Assembly (NCBI GenBank): GCA_014529385.2
Contig: CM043957.1
Coordinates: forward strand, 67,950,503 to 68,014,502
Direction: 5' to 3'
DNA: 64,000 nt
From: Adiantum capillus-veneris
Taxonomy: Eukaryota; Streptophyta; Polypodiopsida; Polypodiales; Pteridaceae
Below the pieces are notes generated by a model. It had not been told where the DNA came from. It saw nothing but the letters and a program-made list of their open reading frames with translations, and searched no databases. The position numbers and the translations under genes are program-made. Each line of letters begins with the position of its first letter. The stretch's first letter is position 1. Below are positions 44,544 to 55,157 of the stretch, one piece after another.

Positions 44544-45230
44544 ATGGCTGACAATAGTAAAGAGAGTGAAATTAATGTTGATAACTTAGATTTTGCTCAT
44601 TAGCAAGCTACTAATGATGCTTCAATGCTTGTTAACTATCTTGTTTCTAGGCTTCAACAAGCCATGGGCAATCCATCTCTCCAAAGCGAAGTGCAACGGC
44701 AGCTCCGTGCTCACGGGATTCTCCAAGCTCATCACTATGACGAGAGAACACCTAGGAAGCCTCCTTGTGAGACTACCAAAAGAGGTCTCTCTCCGATTCG
44801 GGAAGAAGAAGAGAATCCATACGAAGGGCTCAAGAATTTACTTCTTGATGATGCATCTCCTTCCCAAAGGAGAACTCAAGAGCCTCCATCGAAGGAACAA
44901 GAAAGAAGCGAGTCTCCCGCCACCTCGGCGGAGATGGCTCCACGAAGACGGCGGGCTAAATGCTCTCCATCACCACCAAAGCGGAGAAGACCATCGTATT
45001 CTTCTCCTCACCACAATTCAAACAGGGATGATAAAAAGCAAGAGAAGAAAAAGGCGAGAAAGAGGACACCCTCTTCTCCATCTTCTTCATCCTCTTCCTC
45101 TTATGAAAGTGATGGTGAAGACGACAAAGATCAAGACAAGAAAAAGGCGAGAAAGAGGTCACCCTCTTCTCCACCTTCTTCAAATTCTTCACCTTCTGAA
45201 GAAAGTGATGGTGCAACCTTTGAACCATAA
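44544..45230 (+). pseudogene. N-terminal gag of Gypsy I with an in-frame stop
   Basis: The ATG at 44544 (agaatggctgac) is in frame with the following 229 codons but codon 20 is TAG (44601-44603). The protein is highly charged. Two Ser-rich blocks each follow KKKARKR and precede an acidic block, a local internal duplication. The frame stops with TAA at 45228-45230, yet the same frame stays open after it and carries the gag core and pol. The two stops may be substitutions of sense codons, so this is probably the disabled start of a single gag-pol frame. Confidence 0.7.
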
Positions 45231-47531
45231 AAAAGAAGAGGCCATAGGAAATCCTATGCTGCATGGAAGAGGTCGTCCAACCTGAAGAAATTCAAAGAGG
45301 AAGGAAAGAGCATCTCTTTCCTTACTTATGATGGCACCTTTGGTGCTACGGACAAAGTCTTGACCTTTATCCAACAATTCGATGCGGCGTTTGGAGATGG
45401 GGGCTTCATGGAGTCCTCTAAGCTATGCCATGTAGCTATGCACTTTAAAAAGTCCGCCAGACAATGGTGGTCTAGCCTACGAACCAACGGTGAAGCTCCA
45501 CAAACATGGAAAGCTTTAAGAGCTTCCATTATGAAGCAGTTTTTGGCCACCGATGCCAAAGACAAAGTACTCACTGAATGGCGAAGCTTAAAGCTCTCTC
45601 CCAATGAATCCATCCACAAATATGTAGACAAGTTTTGGTACCTACAACTCAAAGCCACTGTCTTCAAAAAGTTGGATTTTGGAGAGCAAAAGCAACAATT
45701 TTGTGCGGGCTTAACCGAAGAAATGGCGGAGTATGTCAACTCCCAAAGGCCACGTACCATATTGGCGGTAATACACCATACTATGGTGGCCTCTCGAATC
45801 AATTTCCAAACGGGGGCTAAAAGAAACAATAAGCCCCCGCAAAACAAGGGTTCCAATGAGCCTAAGGAGAAGGACAATGTCCAAAAGTCTCCTAAGGGCA
45901 ACTCCAACAAAGCTAAAGAGAAGGGAGTTTACAAAGGTAAGAACAAACTCTCTCCTGAAGAGCTTGAGTGTTATCGCAAAGATAACAGGTGTTTCAAGTG
46001 TGGTGAACAAGGGCATGCGTACCGCGCTTGTCCCCAAAAGAACAACCGCCAAGATCCTCCTAGAGCTTCCTTGGTTGAAATCCAAGAGGAGGAGACTCAC
46101 CAAACTCATCACAAAGGATCTCCTCTATGCCATGCTTGGGGAAAGGTAAGAGAACATGAGGCTTTTATTCTCTTTGACCCTGGTTCTACTCACAATTTTA
46201 TATCTATAGAGTTGGCCACCAAGCTAGGCATACAATCCTACGAGATGGGAGATGTCCTACCCGCAGACAGTGCCTTCAAGGGGCAAGAAGCTTCAGTCAC
46301 ACCCTTAATCGGGAAATTGAGGCTTCATGTCCACGGCTATGTGGACAAAGAGGACTTCTTTATCTCTCCTCTCAAGCATGAGGATGTGATCCTAGGGGCA
46401 CCATGGTTTGACCGCTTGGCTGCCGATGTTAAATTTCCTGAAAGGAGAATCTCCTTTAAGTTCAGGGAAAAAGACATGTATATAGATGCTAAGGAAATGG
46501 GTAACACTATTCCCATTGTACATACACCAGCTTTCAACAAGTCAATAAAGAGCTCTATTTCCGTGTACATGATTTTTGTTAAAGATTCTCAAAATGAACC
46601 TAATGCTTTAGCAAAAGAAAATAAAAGCAACCAAAAGGAATTAGAGTTATCCAATTTTCTCAAGGGGTTTCAAGATGTTTTTATTGACGACATCCCTTGT
46701 GAGCTACCTCCTAAACGAGGTAATGATGACCATGCAATTGAGCTTCTTCCAGGAAGTTCACCTCCTAACAAACCTCCTTATAGAGTTTTTCAAGCTCAAC
46801 TAGAGGAGATTATGCAGCAAGTGCATGAGTTAGTTGAGAAGGGCATGGTTAGGCCTAGCTCATCTCCATTTTGCTCACCGGTGCTATTAGTGCAAAAGAA
46901 AGACGGCACATATCGTATGTGTGTCGACTATAGAACACTAAATAGGATCACTATCAAAAATAGGTTCCCCAGTCCACGGGTAGAAGACCTATTTGATAAG
47001 CTACAAGGATCGACCTACTTCAGTAGGATTGACCTAAAAAGTGGCTATCATCAAATAAGGATAGTTGATCGAGACATTGTAAAGATCGCATTTCGCACCA
47101 CATTTGGTCTTTACGAATACATTGTCATGCCTTTTGGCTTGACCAATGCACCAGCCACATTCAACCGCTTGATGGAGAAGCTGTTCATGCCTCATCGAAC
47201 CTTCACTGGAGTGTTCTTTGATGATATTATCATCTACTCTAATTCATTGGAGGAACACAAGCAACACCTCCAGGTAATATTTCAAGTTTTAAGAGAGAAT
47301 AAACTTTATGTTAATCGAAAGAAAAGTGAATTCTTCTTGCAAGAGATTCAATATTTAGGTCATATTATCTCTCAAAATGGCATCCAAATGGATCCATCCA
47401 AGTTAGAGGTAATAAAAGGATGGCCTAAACCAAGGAATCTTCATGAACTAAGAAGCTTTATAGGTATGTGTGCATACTATAGACACTTCATAGAAAAGTC
47501 TCACAAATTGCGGGACCGTTACATGACCTAA
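45231..47531 (+). pseudogene. Gypsy I gag core, zinc knuckle, protease and reverse transcriptase
   Basis: An open frame continues from the gag stop to 47531. The gag core (FKKSARQWWSSL) lies in the first part. A CCHC knuckle (CFKCGEQGHAYRAC) begins near 45990. The protease shows LFDPGSTHNFIS near 46170, with Pro in place of the usual Ser after the catalytic Asp. RT is well preserved: LLVQKKDGTYRMCVDYR, FSRIDLKSGYHQIRI, FGLTNAPATF, and FFDD at about 47216-47227 as the catalytic Asp pair. The end is frameshifted at about 47515, before RNase H. Confidence 0.88.
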
Positions 47532-47878
47532 CAAAGAAAAGCGTTAGGTATACATGGTCTGCTAAGGAGAACAATGCTTTCAAAAAGCTTAATGAAAAGC
47601 TTATCTCTCAACCTGTGCTTACACTACCGGATCTCTCAAAACCATTTGAGGTACAATGTGATGCTTGTGGTGATTGCCTTGGAGTTGTTTTGCTCCAAGA
47701 AGGGCACGCCATAGGCTATGAGAGTCGAAGGCTCGACCTTGTTGAGCAAGCTCTAGGCATATATGAAAAGGAACACCTTGCAGTTCTACATGCCTTAGAC
47801 TCATGGAAGCACTATTTATTGGGGACTCCTTTCATTCTGCGAACGGATCACCAAAGTCTTAAGTACTTCATGACGTAG
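47520..47878 (+). pseudogene. Gypsy I RNase H
   Basis: After the frameshift the reading resumes with a connection segment (RYTWSAKENNAF) and an RNase H-like region: FEVQCDACGDCLGVVL with the first acid, IYEKEHLAVLHAL with the Glu, and LRTDHQSLKYF with the next Asp. An in-frame TAG at 47876 follows MT, probably from CAG; beyond it TKLSDKQMRW is still recognisable. Confidence 0.85.
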
Positions 47879-47904
47879 ACCAAGCTCTCCGACAAACAAA
47901 TGAG

Positions 47905-48270
47905 GTGGGCAAATTTCATTTTCATATTGCACACATTGCTGGCAAGCATAATGAAGTAGCGGATGCACTCTCAAGATGGCCGAGAGTGAATGCGGTTTCC
48001 ATAGCAACTCACAATGATCTATCTTCAATGATAGATGAGTATGCTATTGATCCCGATTTTAGAGATGTGATTTCAGCCCTTGCATTAGGAAAGAAAGAAG
48101 AACCATTTACCTTACAAGATGGTTATCTTCTCTATGTCAATAGACTATGCGTTACTAACTCACTACGTGAGAAAGTAATGTATGAATCTCATGCTCCACC
48201 TTATGCGGGGCATAGAGGGATTCAGTCTACCTTAAGGGAATTGAAACATATTTCTATTGGCCTACCATGA
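47905..48270 (+). pseudogene. Gypsy I RNase H end and integrase zinc region
   Basis: Another frame gives HIAHIAGKHNEVADALSR, the usual RNase H end, and then a spacer with HAPPYAGHRG, the His pair of the H2C2 integrase zinc finger. A frameshift near 48255 separates it from the Cys pair. Confidence 0.82.
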
Positions 48271-49037
48271 AAGTGAACATACAAGAGTATGTCTCTAAAT
48301 GTGTGGTATGCCAAAAGACAAAATTTGATAGAGGGAAGCAACTTGGATTGCTTCAACCCTTGCCAATCCCTAATTCACCATGGGAGAGCATATCCATGGA
48401 TTTTATCTTTGGATTGCCTAAGTCTATCCATGGGAATACGGGAATATGGACGATAGTAGACAGGTTCAGTAAACAAGCTCATTTTATACCTGTCAAAAAG
48501 ATTATCAAAGCCCATCAAATGGCAACCCTCTTCATTTCACAAATTTTCAAGTACCATGGCTTGCCAATGTCCATAGTGTCGGATAGAGATCCTAGAATGA
48601 CCAGTAATTTCTGGAAGGGTCTCTTTGAGAATTTAGGGACAAGGCTAAACTTCTCTTCGGCCTATCATCCACAAACGGATGGCCAAAGTGAAATAGCTAA
48701 CCTAACCATTCTCGATCTACTAAAAGCCTATGTAACGGAAGTAGATCAAAGATCCCAATGGGAGAAGTACTTACCCTTAGTGGAGTATGCTTACAATAAC
48801 ACTGTACATACTTCCACGGGAAAAGCACCTTTCGAGGTAATTGAGGGAAGATCAAAAAGTCCCTTGCTACTTAAGGTACATGGGAAGATCTTCGTTGCAG
48901 ATGAGTATAGCCGAGACCTACAAGAATCTTTTCAAAAGATTAAGGATGCTATCTCTATCTCACAACAAAGGCAAAAGGCTGCTGCTGACAAGCACAGAAG
49001 AGCCCAAGCCTTTAAAGAAAACGATTGGGTCTGTTAA
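48267..49037 (+). pseudogene. Gypsy I integrase core
   Basis: CVVCQKTK gives the zinc-finger Cys pair. The catalytic triad is visible as Asp in ISMDFIFGLP, Asp in IVSDRDPRM and Glu in DGQSEIANL. The region ends with KHRRAQAFKENDWV, then TAA, where the frame is again lost. The residues look functional but the protein is cut from its neighbours. Confidence 0.85.
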
Positions 49038-49109
49038 AGTTTCCCAAGGCTCGATTAAGGCACACGACGGGCAAGAATCCTACGGGCCACCAAAAGTACT
49101 ATGCTAAAC

Positions 49110-49475
49110 TAGCAAAAAAGGTACTATGGTCCCTTCCAGATTCTTAGGCCAATCAATGAGATGGCCTATCAACTCAAGTTGCCCAATCATTGTCTCATAC
49201 ACAATGCTTTCCATGTGAGCCTATTAAAGCCTTACAAAGGAGAGCCACCTCAAGAACCAACTATTGAAGACCTGCCGGAGATCGAGAACCAAGAGGAGGT
49301 GCTGCAGCCCGAGTCCATTCTCCGACATGAAGACAAGGTACTAAGAGGCGGTAAGACTATCCGACGATATCTTATTAAGTTTAAGAATTATCCTTTTGAA
49401 GATGATAGATGGATGCAAGGCATACAATTAAAGGATAACCTAAACCTTGTCAATGCTTACAATGCTTCCCAATGA
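49110..49475 (+). pseudogene. Gypsy I C-terminal chromodomain-like region
   Basis: Before the stop come YYGPF, YQLKLP, HNAFHVSLLKPY, then PESILRHEDKVLRGGKTIRR and YLIKFKNYPFEDDRW. The last part matches the chromodomain-like tail of plant chromoviruses, which targets integration, although the usual ATWE box reads DRWM here. Preceding sequence 49038-49110 is frameshifted. Confidence 0.75.
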
Positions 49476-49820
49476 GTAAGCAAATGTACAAAATGTTAAA
49501 AATGAACAAATTTTTTGTCTTATAAGACTTTCTTTTTCTTTATTGTGCACAAAAATGAAGTAGTATGCATGCTTAGATCAAGTTTGCGGAGACGACATCT
49601 CCCAAACACCAAGTAGAGCTTGTCACTCTATTATGGAAGACTGATAGGACTAATGTGCAGACATGCTTGCGGCAGCCTAAGGCTCTCAAGCGCCAAATGG
49701 ACTAGTCATCCATTGTGGAATGATGTCGTGGGGTAACATAGGGATCCTCTACCCGCTAAGAAAAGGACTCATAAATATGCTTTATCTTCTCTACACCATA
49801 GTCGAGGACGACTATGATTT

Positions 49821-49834
49821 CAAGAGAGAGGTGA
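49821..49834 (+). other. Polypurine tract of Gypsy I
   Basis: caagagagaggtga immediately before the 3' LTR start tgtcataat. Confidence 0.75.
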
Positions 49835-50248
49835 TGTCATAATAATCAATATCTAATTCTCCTAAATGATTTTCTCATATTAAACTGATCATTTAATGTG
49901 GAGAAGTGCCAGGGGAGAAAAGGCTAGAATATTGGTTAAGCTAGCAGACCGGCCACAGTAGGGATCCAAAGGAGGGAAAATAGGGATCCAAAGGGGGGGC
50001 CATCTGCAAAAGAGCCATGTGCAACAATGGGCTAAAAAGACCCTAAGGTTCAGCCCATTAAGACTTCCAAAATGCTAAGGTTCCAAAATTCAAAGGTTGT
50101 GTCCAAAGGGTTAAAGCTTAGGTGGAATTGGATGCTTTGTGTGCTCTCCAAAGTCAACACATATCCCTACATGGGAGGGGGCGAGCCCTTCTTCTAGGGG
50201 ATGAGAGAGAAAGTCACACACACACACAGCCTTCCTTTACACAAAGGG
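49835..50248 (+). repeat. 3' LTR of Gypsy I, first part
   Basis: Matches the 5' LTR from its first base up to 'cctttacacaaaggg', then the similarity stops abruptly. The rest of this LTR is at 55158-56187 on the other strand. Confidence 0.92.
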
Positions 50249-50677
50249 CTGTCAATATCGGGGAGCAACTACCATGTGGAAGAGATGAGGCAAGGTTGCG
50301 AAGCGAGGAAGGGCATACTATGAACGCTATGCAGGCAGGAGTAGACTTGCAGAGTACAATCGTAGGAAATTTGGGGTTTTCAATTTTAGTCACATTTGTT
50401 TATACATATCATACGCGTGTGAAAGTATGGGTCTGCAAACGTATGTTTCAGCAAACATACGCGTATGATAAAAACTATGTTTCCATTTATATTCTCCTTC
50501 ACATCCAATATTTATTTACTCTTAATCTAGGACCAAATACAGATTCCCCATATTTCCATTTATAACTTCCTTCTTATCCGATTTCATATCTACTCTTATC
50601 AACCCAATTATAGTGAATATAGGTCATGAATGCAAATATTAGAAAACAAAAATGGATATAGTGAAGCAAGTTATTAC

Positions 50678-51411
50678 CTGAGATTGTTCAAGAAGATGCA
50701 CAGGATGTTTGACATATGAATTTCTTCCAATACGCTTTCTGCACACATCCTTCTTATTGGGTGAAACACGAGTGTTAGACATCCAAAAAGAGAAGATCAA
50801 CTCTTTCTCATCAGGTGTTATGAAACCACGATCCATGGGCTATCGAGCACACAAAGAGATTGGCAAATTGCCATCACCTACTGCCCTCAACCGATTCTTT
50901 GCAGCTATGAAGTTCCTCTTGTGCAAATTTAGCAATTTAGATGCAGCTGAAACATTCACTTTTGAGGTAGATGTACACTTAACATTCATAAGCATTGTGG
51001 TGATGAACCTTTTCAAAAAGAGCTCCTGTCCGCTCTTGGGTAATTTGATTGCATCTATTGTGTTGCGTATGGCTTCAACAAAGGTTGTTTGTGCCTTGGG
51101 AATTTCAAGGTCTCCAAGAGAAGGATGGTTGACAAACTTGCACAAAATATATGAGCATGATGCAACATCGAGGGTCTTTGTACGCCGATTGAAGAGCATA
51201 ACAAGGTCATTGCAAAGTCTTTGACGCTTTGCATCATCAGCACCATTTTGATCATTATCTTCCTCACGTCTACCTGCTCAAGCTTGTTCTTAGCACGCTG
51301 CTGCCTCTTTCTCCTAGCATGATATTCCTTGACCGCATCAACATCATACCTAGCACACAGCTCACAGTGAGACTGAGAGTAGTCACATATAGTGTGAGAT
51401 TCTTGCTCCAT
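50678..51411 (-). pseudogene. First exon of a DDE-transposase-like gene, separated from its partner exons
   Basis: An ATG at 51411 starts a Cys/His-containing N-terminus (CELCARY) followed by a basic coiled stretch (KEYHARRKRQQRAKNK). A one-base frameshift near 51280 and one in-frame TAG at about 50840 interrupt an otherwise open frame. Further on it reads FITPDEKELIFSFW, SPNKKDVCRKRIG and HPVHLLEQSQ. The exon ends with a perfect donor (cag/gtaata) after a whole codon, and no acceptor follows on this strand. The next exon, beginning in the same phase with VELFLNFKEQYPE, is on the plus strand at 57561, past the inversion breakpoint. I recall this protein type as uncharacterised and repeated in large genomes, but I cannot name its family. 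Confidence 0.65.
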
Positions 51412-51829
51412 GCTAGAGAGGGAGAGATTGAGCAAGGTGATAGGCCTACAGAGAGCAAGAGGAGTATATGACAGCAATAGATGTGTGATAGGCCTACAAA
51501 GTAAAATAACAATCTGTGCTCCTACATAGAGAGTTAGAGAGAGACACGAAAACGAGAGAGCGGGAAGACAAAGAGCTGGCTGACGTGCATAGTTAAGAGC
51601 TACAGAGCCGTCTTCTATATTTGAAAGAGAGATATGGAAATAGTAATGGTGTAAAGAGCTGGTTGACGTGCATAGTTAAGAGGTACAGAGCCGTCTTCTA
51701 TATTTAACAAAAAGCTGTGGAAATTCTATATTTAATTAAAAATCTGTTTAAAAGAATATATCGAATTGAACTAATATAGATGGTTTTATGTACCGGTTAT
51801 AAAACCTCTATCGGGACGAGGTTTTTGGT
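51412..51829. other. Upstream region of the DDE-like gene
   Basis: Contains two similar direct blocks around 'gctggttgacgtgcatagttaagag' type sequence (51580-51610 and 51655-51690), each followed by 'agccgtcttctatattt'. At the far end is an accggttataaaacc stretch that may be the end of the DNA element. No gene is seen on either strand. Confidence 0.4.
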
Positions 51830-52190
51830 CCACCTATTCATGCATCCACCCTTCTACTCATAGCTAATTCTACTGTAAGGTCTGTATCAGGGTGTTCAGA
51901 CAAAATGAGGTCCTAGGAGATATGAAAGAATGTGTACTCCCTGAATCAATTAATAAGGTAAAATGGTTACCTTGATACTCTACTGGGGTTTGAATAACTG
52001 AAAATTGTTCATTCACTCCCTGATGTTCAATTGCAGCATGAACATGCGCATTTGCCTGATTTCCTTCACCTCTAGCCCCTTAAGCTCTGTTAACTTGAGG
52101 TCTTTGATTTCCTCCTCCTCCTGTACAAGGTTGACGGTTGACATTCCCGTTATTGATATTGTTGATAGGCGGTCCATTCCAAACAAAAGG
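51830..52190 (-). pseudogene. Gypsy II gag end and protease start
   Basis: Read on the minus strand from 52190, the frame continues the Asn/Gly-rich gag tail (INNINNGNVNRQP), has one in-frame stop, and reaches LLIDSGSTHSFIS, the retropepsin site with its catalytic Asp. The reading is lost soon after, near 51880. Its left edge carries the agg complement of the cct target duplication of CACTA copy 2, so it directly continues the gag broken at 41199. Confidence 0.82.
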
Positions 52191-52489
52191 CACTACAACA
52201 TAACCCAAAGTTATCAACGCTTTATATATCGACGCCCGTGCCTTTCCACGTTCATATCGACGTACTTACCGTCCGTCGATATACGCGTCGATATGGGCGT
52301 CGATATGCCCGTGGATATACGCGTCGAAAGCTCATTTATATCGACACGTATATCGATGCAGGTATCGACAGAAGTAATTTGGGGGGGAAAAGCCGAACCC
52401 ACGTGAAGGGGCCATTTTCACCCTCAACGCGCGCGTTCTCAGATCTTGGCCAAAACCTGTTGCGAGGTATTATGGCACTCTTTCCCCCC

Positions 52490-52492
<3 letters not shown>

Positions 52493-52522
<30 letters not shown>
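52493..52522 (+). repeat. Run of 30 C
   Basis: An unbroken C homopolymer between the subterminal repeats and the CT tract. In CACTA copy 1 the matching spot has only a short run of C (ccccccta on the complement), so this is a recent expansion or an assembly effect. Confidence 0.85.
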
Positions 52523-52584
<62 letters not shown>

Positions 52585-52704
52585 CACATCGTGTGTGTGT
52601 GTGTAGGAAAGAGATAGAGAGAGAGAGAGAGCGGTGTGTGTGCGTGTATATGTAGGAAAGAGAGAGAGAGAGAGAGAGAGAGCGGTGTGTGTGTGTGTGT
52701 ATAT

Positions 52705-52782
<78 letters not shown>

Positions 52783-52836
52783 GTGTGTGTGTGTAGGAAA
52801 GAGAAAGAGAGAGAGAGCGGTGTGTGTGTGTATGTA

Positions 52837-52876
<40 letters not shown>

Positions 52877-52901
52877 GGGTGTGTGTGTGTGTTTGTGTAG
52901 G

Positions 52902-52957
<56 letters not shown>

Positions 52958-52972
52958 GTGTGTGTGTGTGTA

Positions 52973-53020
<48 letters not shown>

Positions 53021-53072
53021 GTGTGTGTAGGAAAGAGAAAGAGAGAGAGAGAGAGCGGTGTGTGTGTGTGTA

Positions 53073-53114
<42 letters not shown>

Positions 53115-53245
53115 GTGTGTGTGTGTGTGTGTGTGTAGGAAAAAGAGAGAAAGAGAGAAGTGTGTGTGCGTGTAGGAAATTAAAGAGAGAGAAAAATGTG
53201 CGTAGGAAATTAAAACTAGAGAGAGAGAGAGAGAGTTATGGTTTG
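52523..53245 (+). repeat. Compound CT, GA and GT microsatellite in CACTA copy 2
   Basis: A CT run, then GA runs separated by gtgtgtgtaggaaag blocks. Repeated long open frames here are artefacts of the dinucleotide runs. Confidence 0.9.
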
Positions 53246-53429
53246 CGTAAAAAATTAAAATTAAAGAAAGAAATGAAATGAAATGTCATGTTAACTCTTC
53301 AAAAGGCCAAAGTGACCTATGAGACCAGAAAGTTACAATGTGGTAGACTGATACTAGGTTAGAATAACAAAATGACAAAATAACATATTATGGAATCCTA
53401 AACTGCTGGGTGTGGACTAAAACAGCTAG

Positions 53430-55157
53430 CTGAAACCATCCGTAGTTCATTAGGTAGTCTTAAAGCAATGTCAATAGCGCGTATGGCAAGCCGTAGGTCA
53501 ATGGGTTTGAATTAACGTCAAACACACAAGCCGTAGGTAAAATCCGGTTGCGTTTTTCTACAAAAAAAAGGAAAACGGACTTCGGAAATGGCTTCTATGC
53601 CTTTTGAAACCATCCGTAGACAATTAGGTAGTCTTTAGGCAATGTCAAGAGTGTGTATGGCAAGCCGTAGGTCAAACGGATAGAAGAAACGCCAAATACA
53701 CAAGCCGTAGGTCAAATCCGGTTGCGTTTTTCTACAGAAAAACGCAAACAGACTTCGAAAATGGCTTCTATGCCTTCTGAAACCATCCGTAGACGATTAG
53801 GTAGTCTTTAGGCAATTTCAATAGCGCTTATGGTAAGCCGTAGGTCAATGGGTTTGAATTAACGTCAAATACACAAGCCGTAGGTCAAATCCGGTTGCGT
53901 TTTTCTACGGAAAAACGCAAACGGACTTCGAAAATGACTTCTATGCCTTCTGAAACCATCCGTAGACGATTAGGTAGTCTTTAGGCAATTTCAATAGCGT
54001 GTATGGCAAGCCGTAGGTCAATGGGTTTGAATTAACGTCAAATACACAAGCCGTAGGTCAAATCCGGTTACATTTTTCTACGGAAAAACGCAAACGAACT
54101 TCGAAAATGGCTTCTATGCCTTTTGAAACCATCCGTAGATAATTAGGTAGTCTTTAGGTAATGTCAAGAGCGCGTATGGCAAGCCGTAGGTCAAACGGAT
54201 CAAAGAAACGCCAAAAAAACAAGCCGTAGGTCAAATCCGGTTGCGTTTTTCTACGGAAAAACGCAAACGGACTTCGGAAATGGCTTCTATGCCTTTTGAA
54301 ACCATCCGTAGACGATTAGGTAGTCTTTAGGCAATGTCAAGAGCGCATATAGCAAGCCGTAGGTCTAACGGATAGAAGAAACGCCAAAGACACAAGCCAT
54401 AGGTCAAATCTGTTTGCGTTTTTCTACGAAAAAACGTAAACGGACTTCGAAAATGGCTTCTATGCCTTTTGAAACCATCCGTAGACGATTAGGTAGTCTT
54501 TAGGCAATGTCAAGAGTGCGTATGGCAAGTCTTGGGTCAAACGTATAGAAGAAACGCCAAATACACAAGCCGTAGGTCAAATCTGGTTGCGTTTTTCTAC
54601 GAAAAAACGCAAACGGACTTCGGAAATGGCTTCTATGCCTTCTGAAACCATCCGTAGACGATTAGGTAGTCTTAAGGCAATGTCAAGAGCGCGTATGGAA
54701 AGCCGTAGGTCAAACGGATAGAAGAAACGCCAAATACACAATCCGTAGGTCAAATCCGGTTGCGTTTTTCTACGAAAAAACGCAAAACGGACTTCGGAAA
54801 TGACTTCTATGCCTTCTGAAACCATCCGTAGACGATTAGGTAGTCTTTAGGCAATGTCAAGAGCGCTTATGGCAAGCCGTAGGTCTAACGGATAGAAGAA
54901 ACGCCAAATACACAAGCCGTAGGTCAAATCCGGTTGCGTTTTTCTACGGAAAAACGCAAACGGACTTCTGAAATGGCTTCTATGTCTTCTGAAACCATCC
55001 GTAGACGATTAGTTAGTCTTTAGGAAATTTCAAGAGCGTGTATGGCAAGCCGTAGGTCTAACGGATCAAAGAAACGCCAAATACACAACCCGTAGGTCAA
55101 ATCCGGTTGCGTTTTTCTACGGAAAAACACAAACGGACTTTAGAAATGGCTTCTACG
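53430..55157 (-). repeat. 173-bp tandem array in CACTA copy 2
   Basis: About ten units, complementary to the array at 15440-16925, each with the gcgttttt...aaaaacgc hairpin. Units vary by scattered substitutions. The last is cut at the LTR junction. Confidence 0.88.

Larger units (their letters stand above)
42533..50248 (+). mobile_element. Gypsy I, chromovirus-like LTR retrotransposon, degenerate
   Basis: 5' LTR 42533-44126, iMet-type primer site, gag, protease, RT, RNase H, integrase and a C-terminal chromodomain-like region in Gypsy order, then polypurine tract and the start of the 3' LTR at 49835. The 3' LTR breaks off at 50248; its remainder lies reversed at 55158-56187. Several frameshifts and stops make it defective. 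It is inserted in CACTA copy 2. Confidence 0.92.
52191..55157 (+). mobile_element. CACTA copy 2, right part, inverted
   Basis: Starts with the terminal cactacaacataaccc, then subterminal motifs (to about 52400), a C-run, the GA/GT compound microsatellite and the 173-bp tandem array, the same order as CACTA copy 1 read from 18242 backward. It stops at about 55157 in mid-repeat, where the Gypsy I LTR begins. The transposase portion (about 3 kb in copy 1) and the last ~130 bp of the LTR are missing, which indicates a deletion across that junction. Confidence 0.9.

Noticed and set aside
52214-52406. Minus- and plus-strand ORFs near the CACTA right end
   Set aside because: They are built from the subterminal repeats; no protein family resemblance.
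52446-53281. Long Arg/Glu-rich open frames in CACTA copy 2
   Set aside because: The same microsatellite artefact, in reverse orientation.
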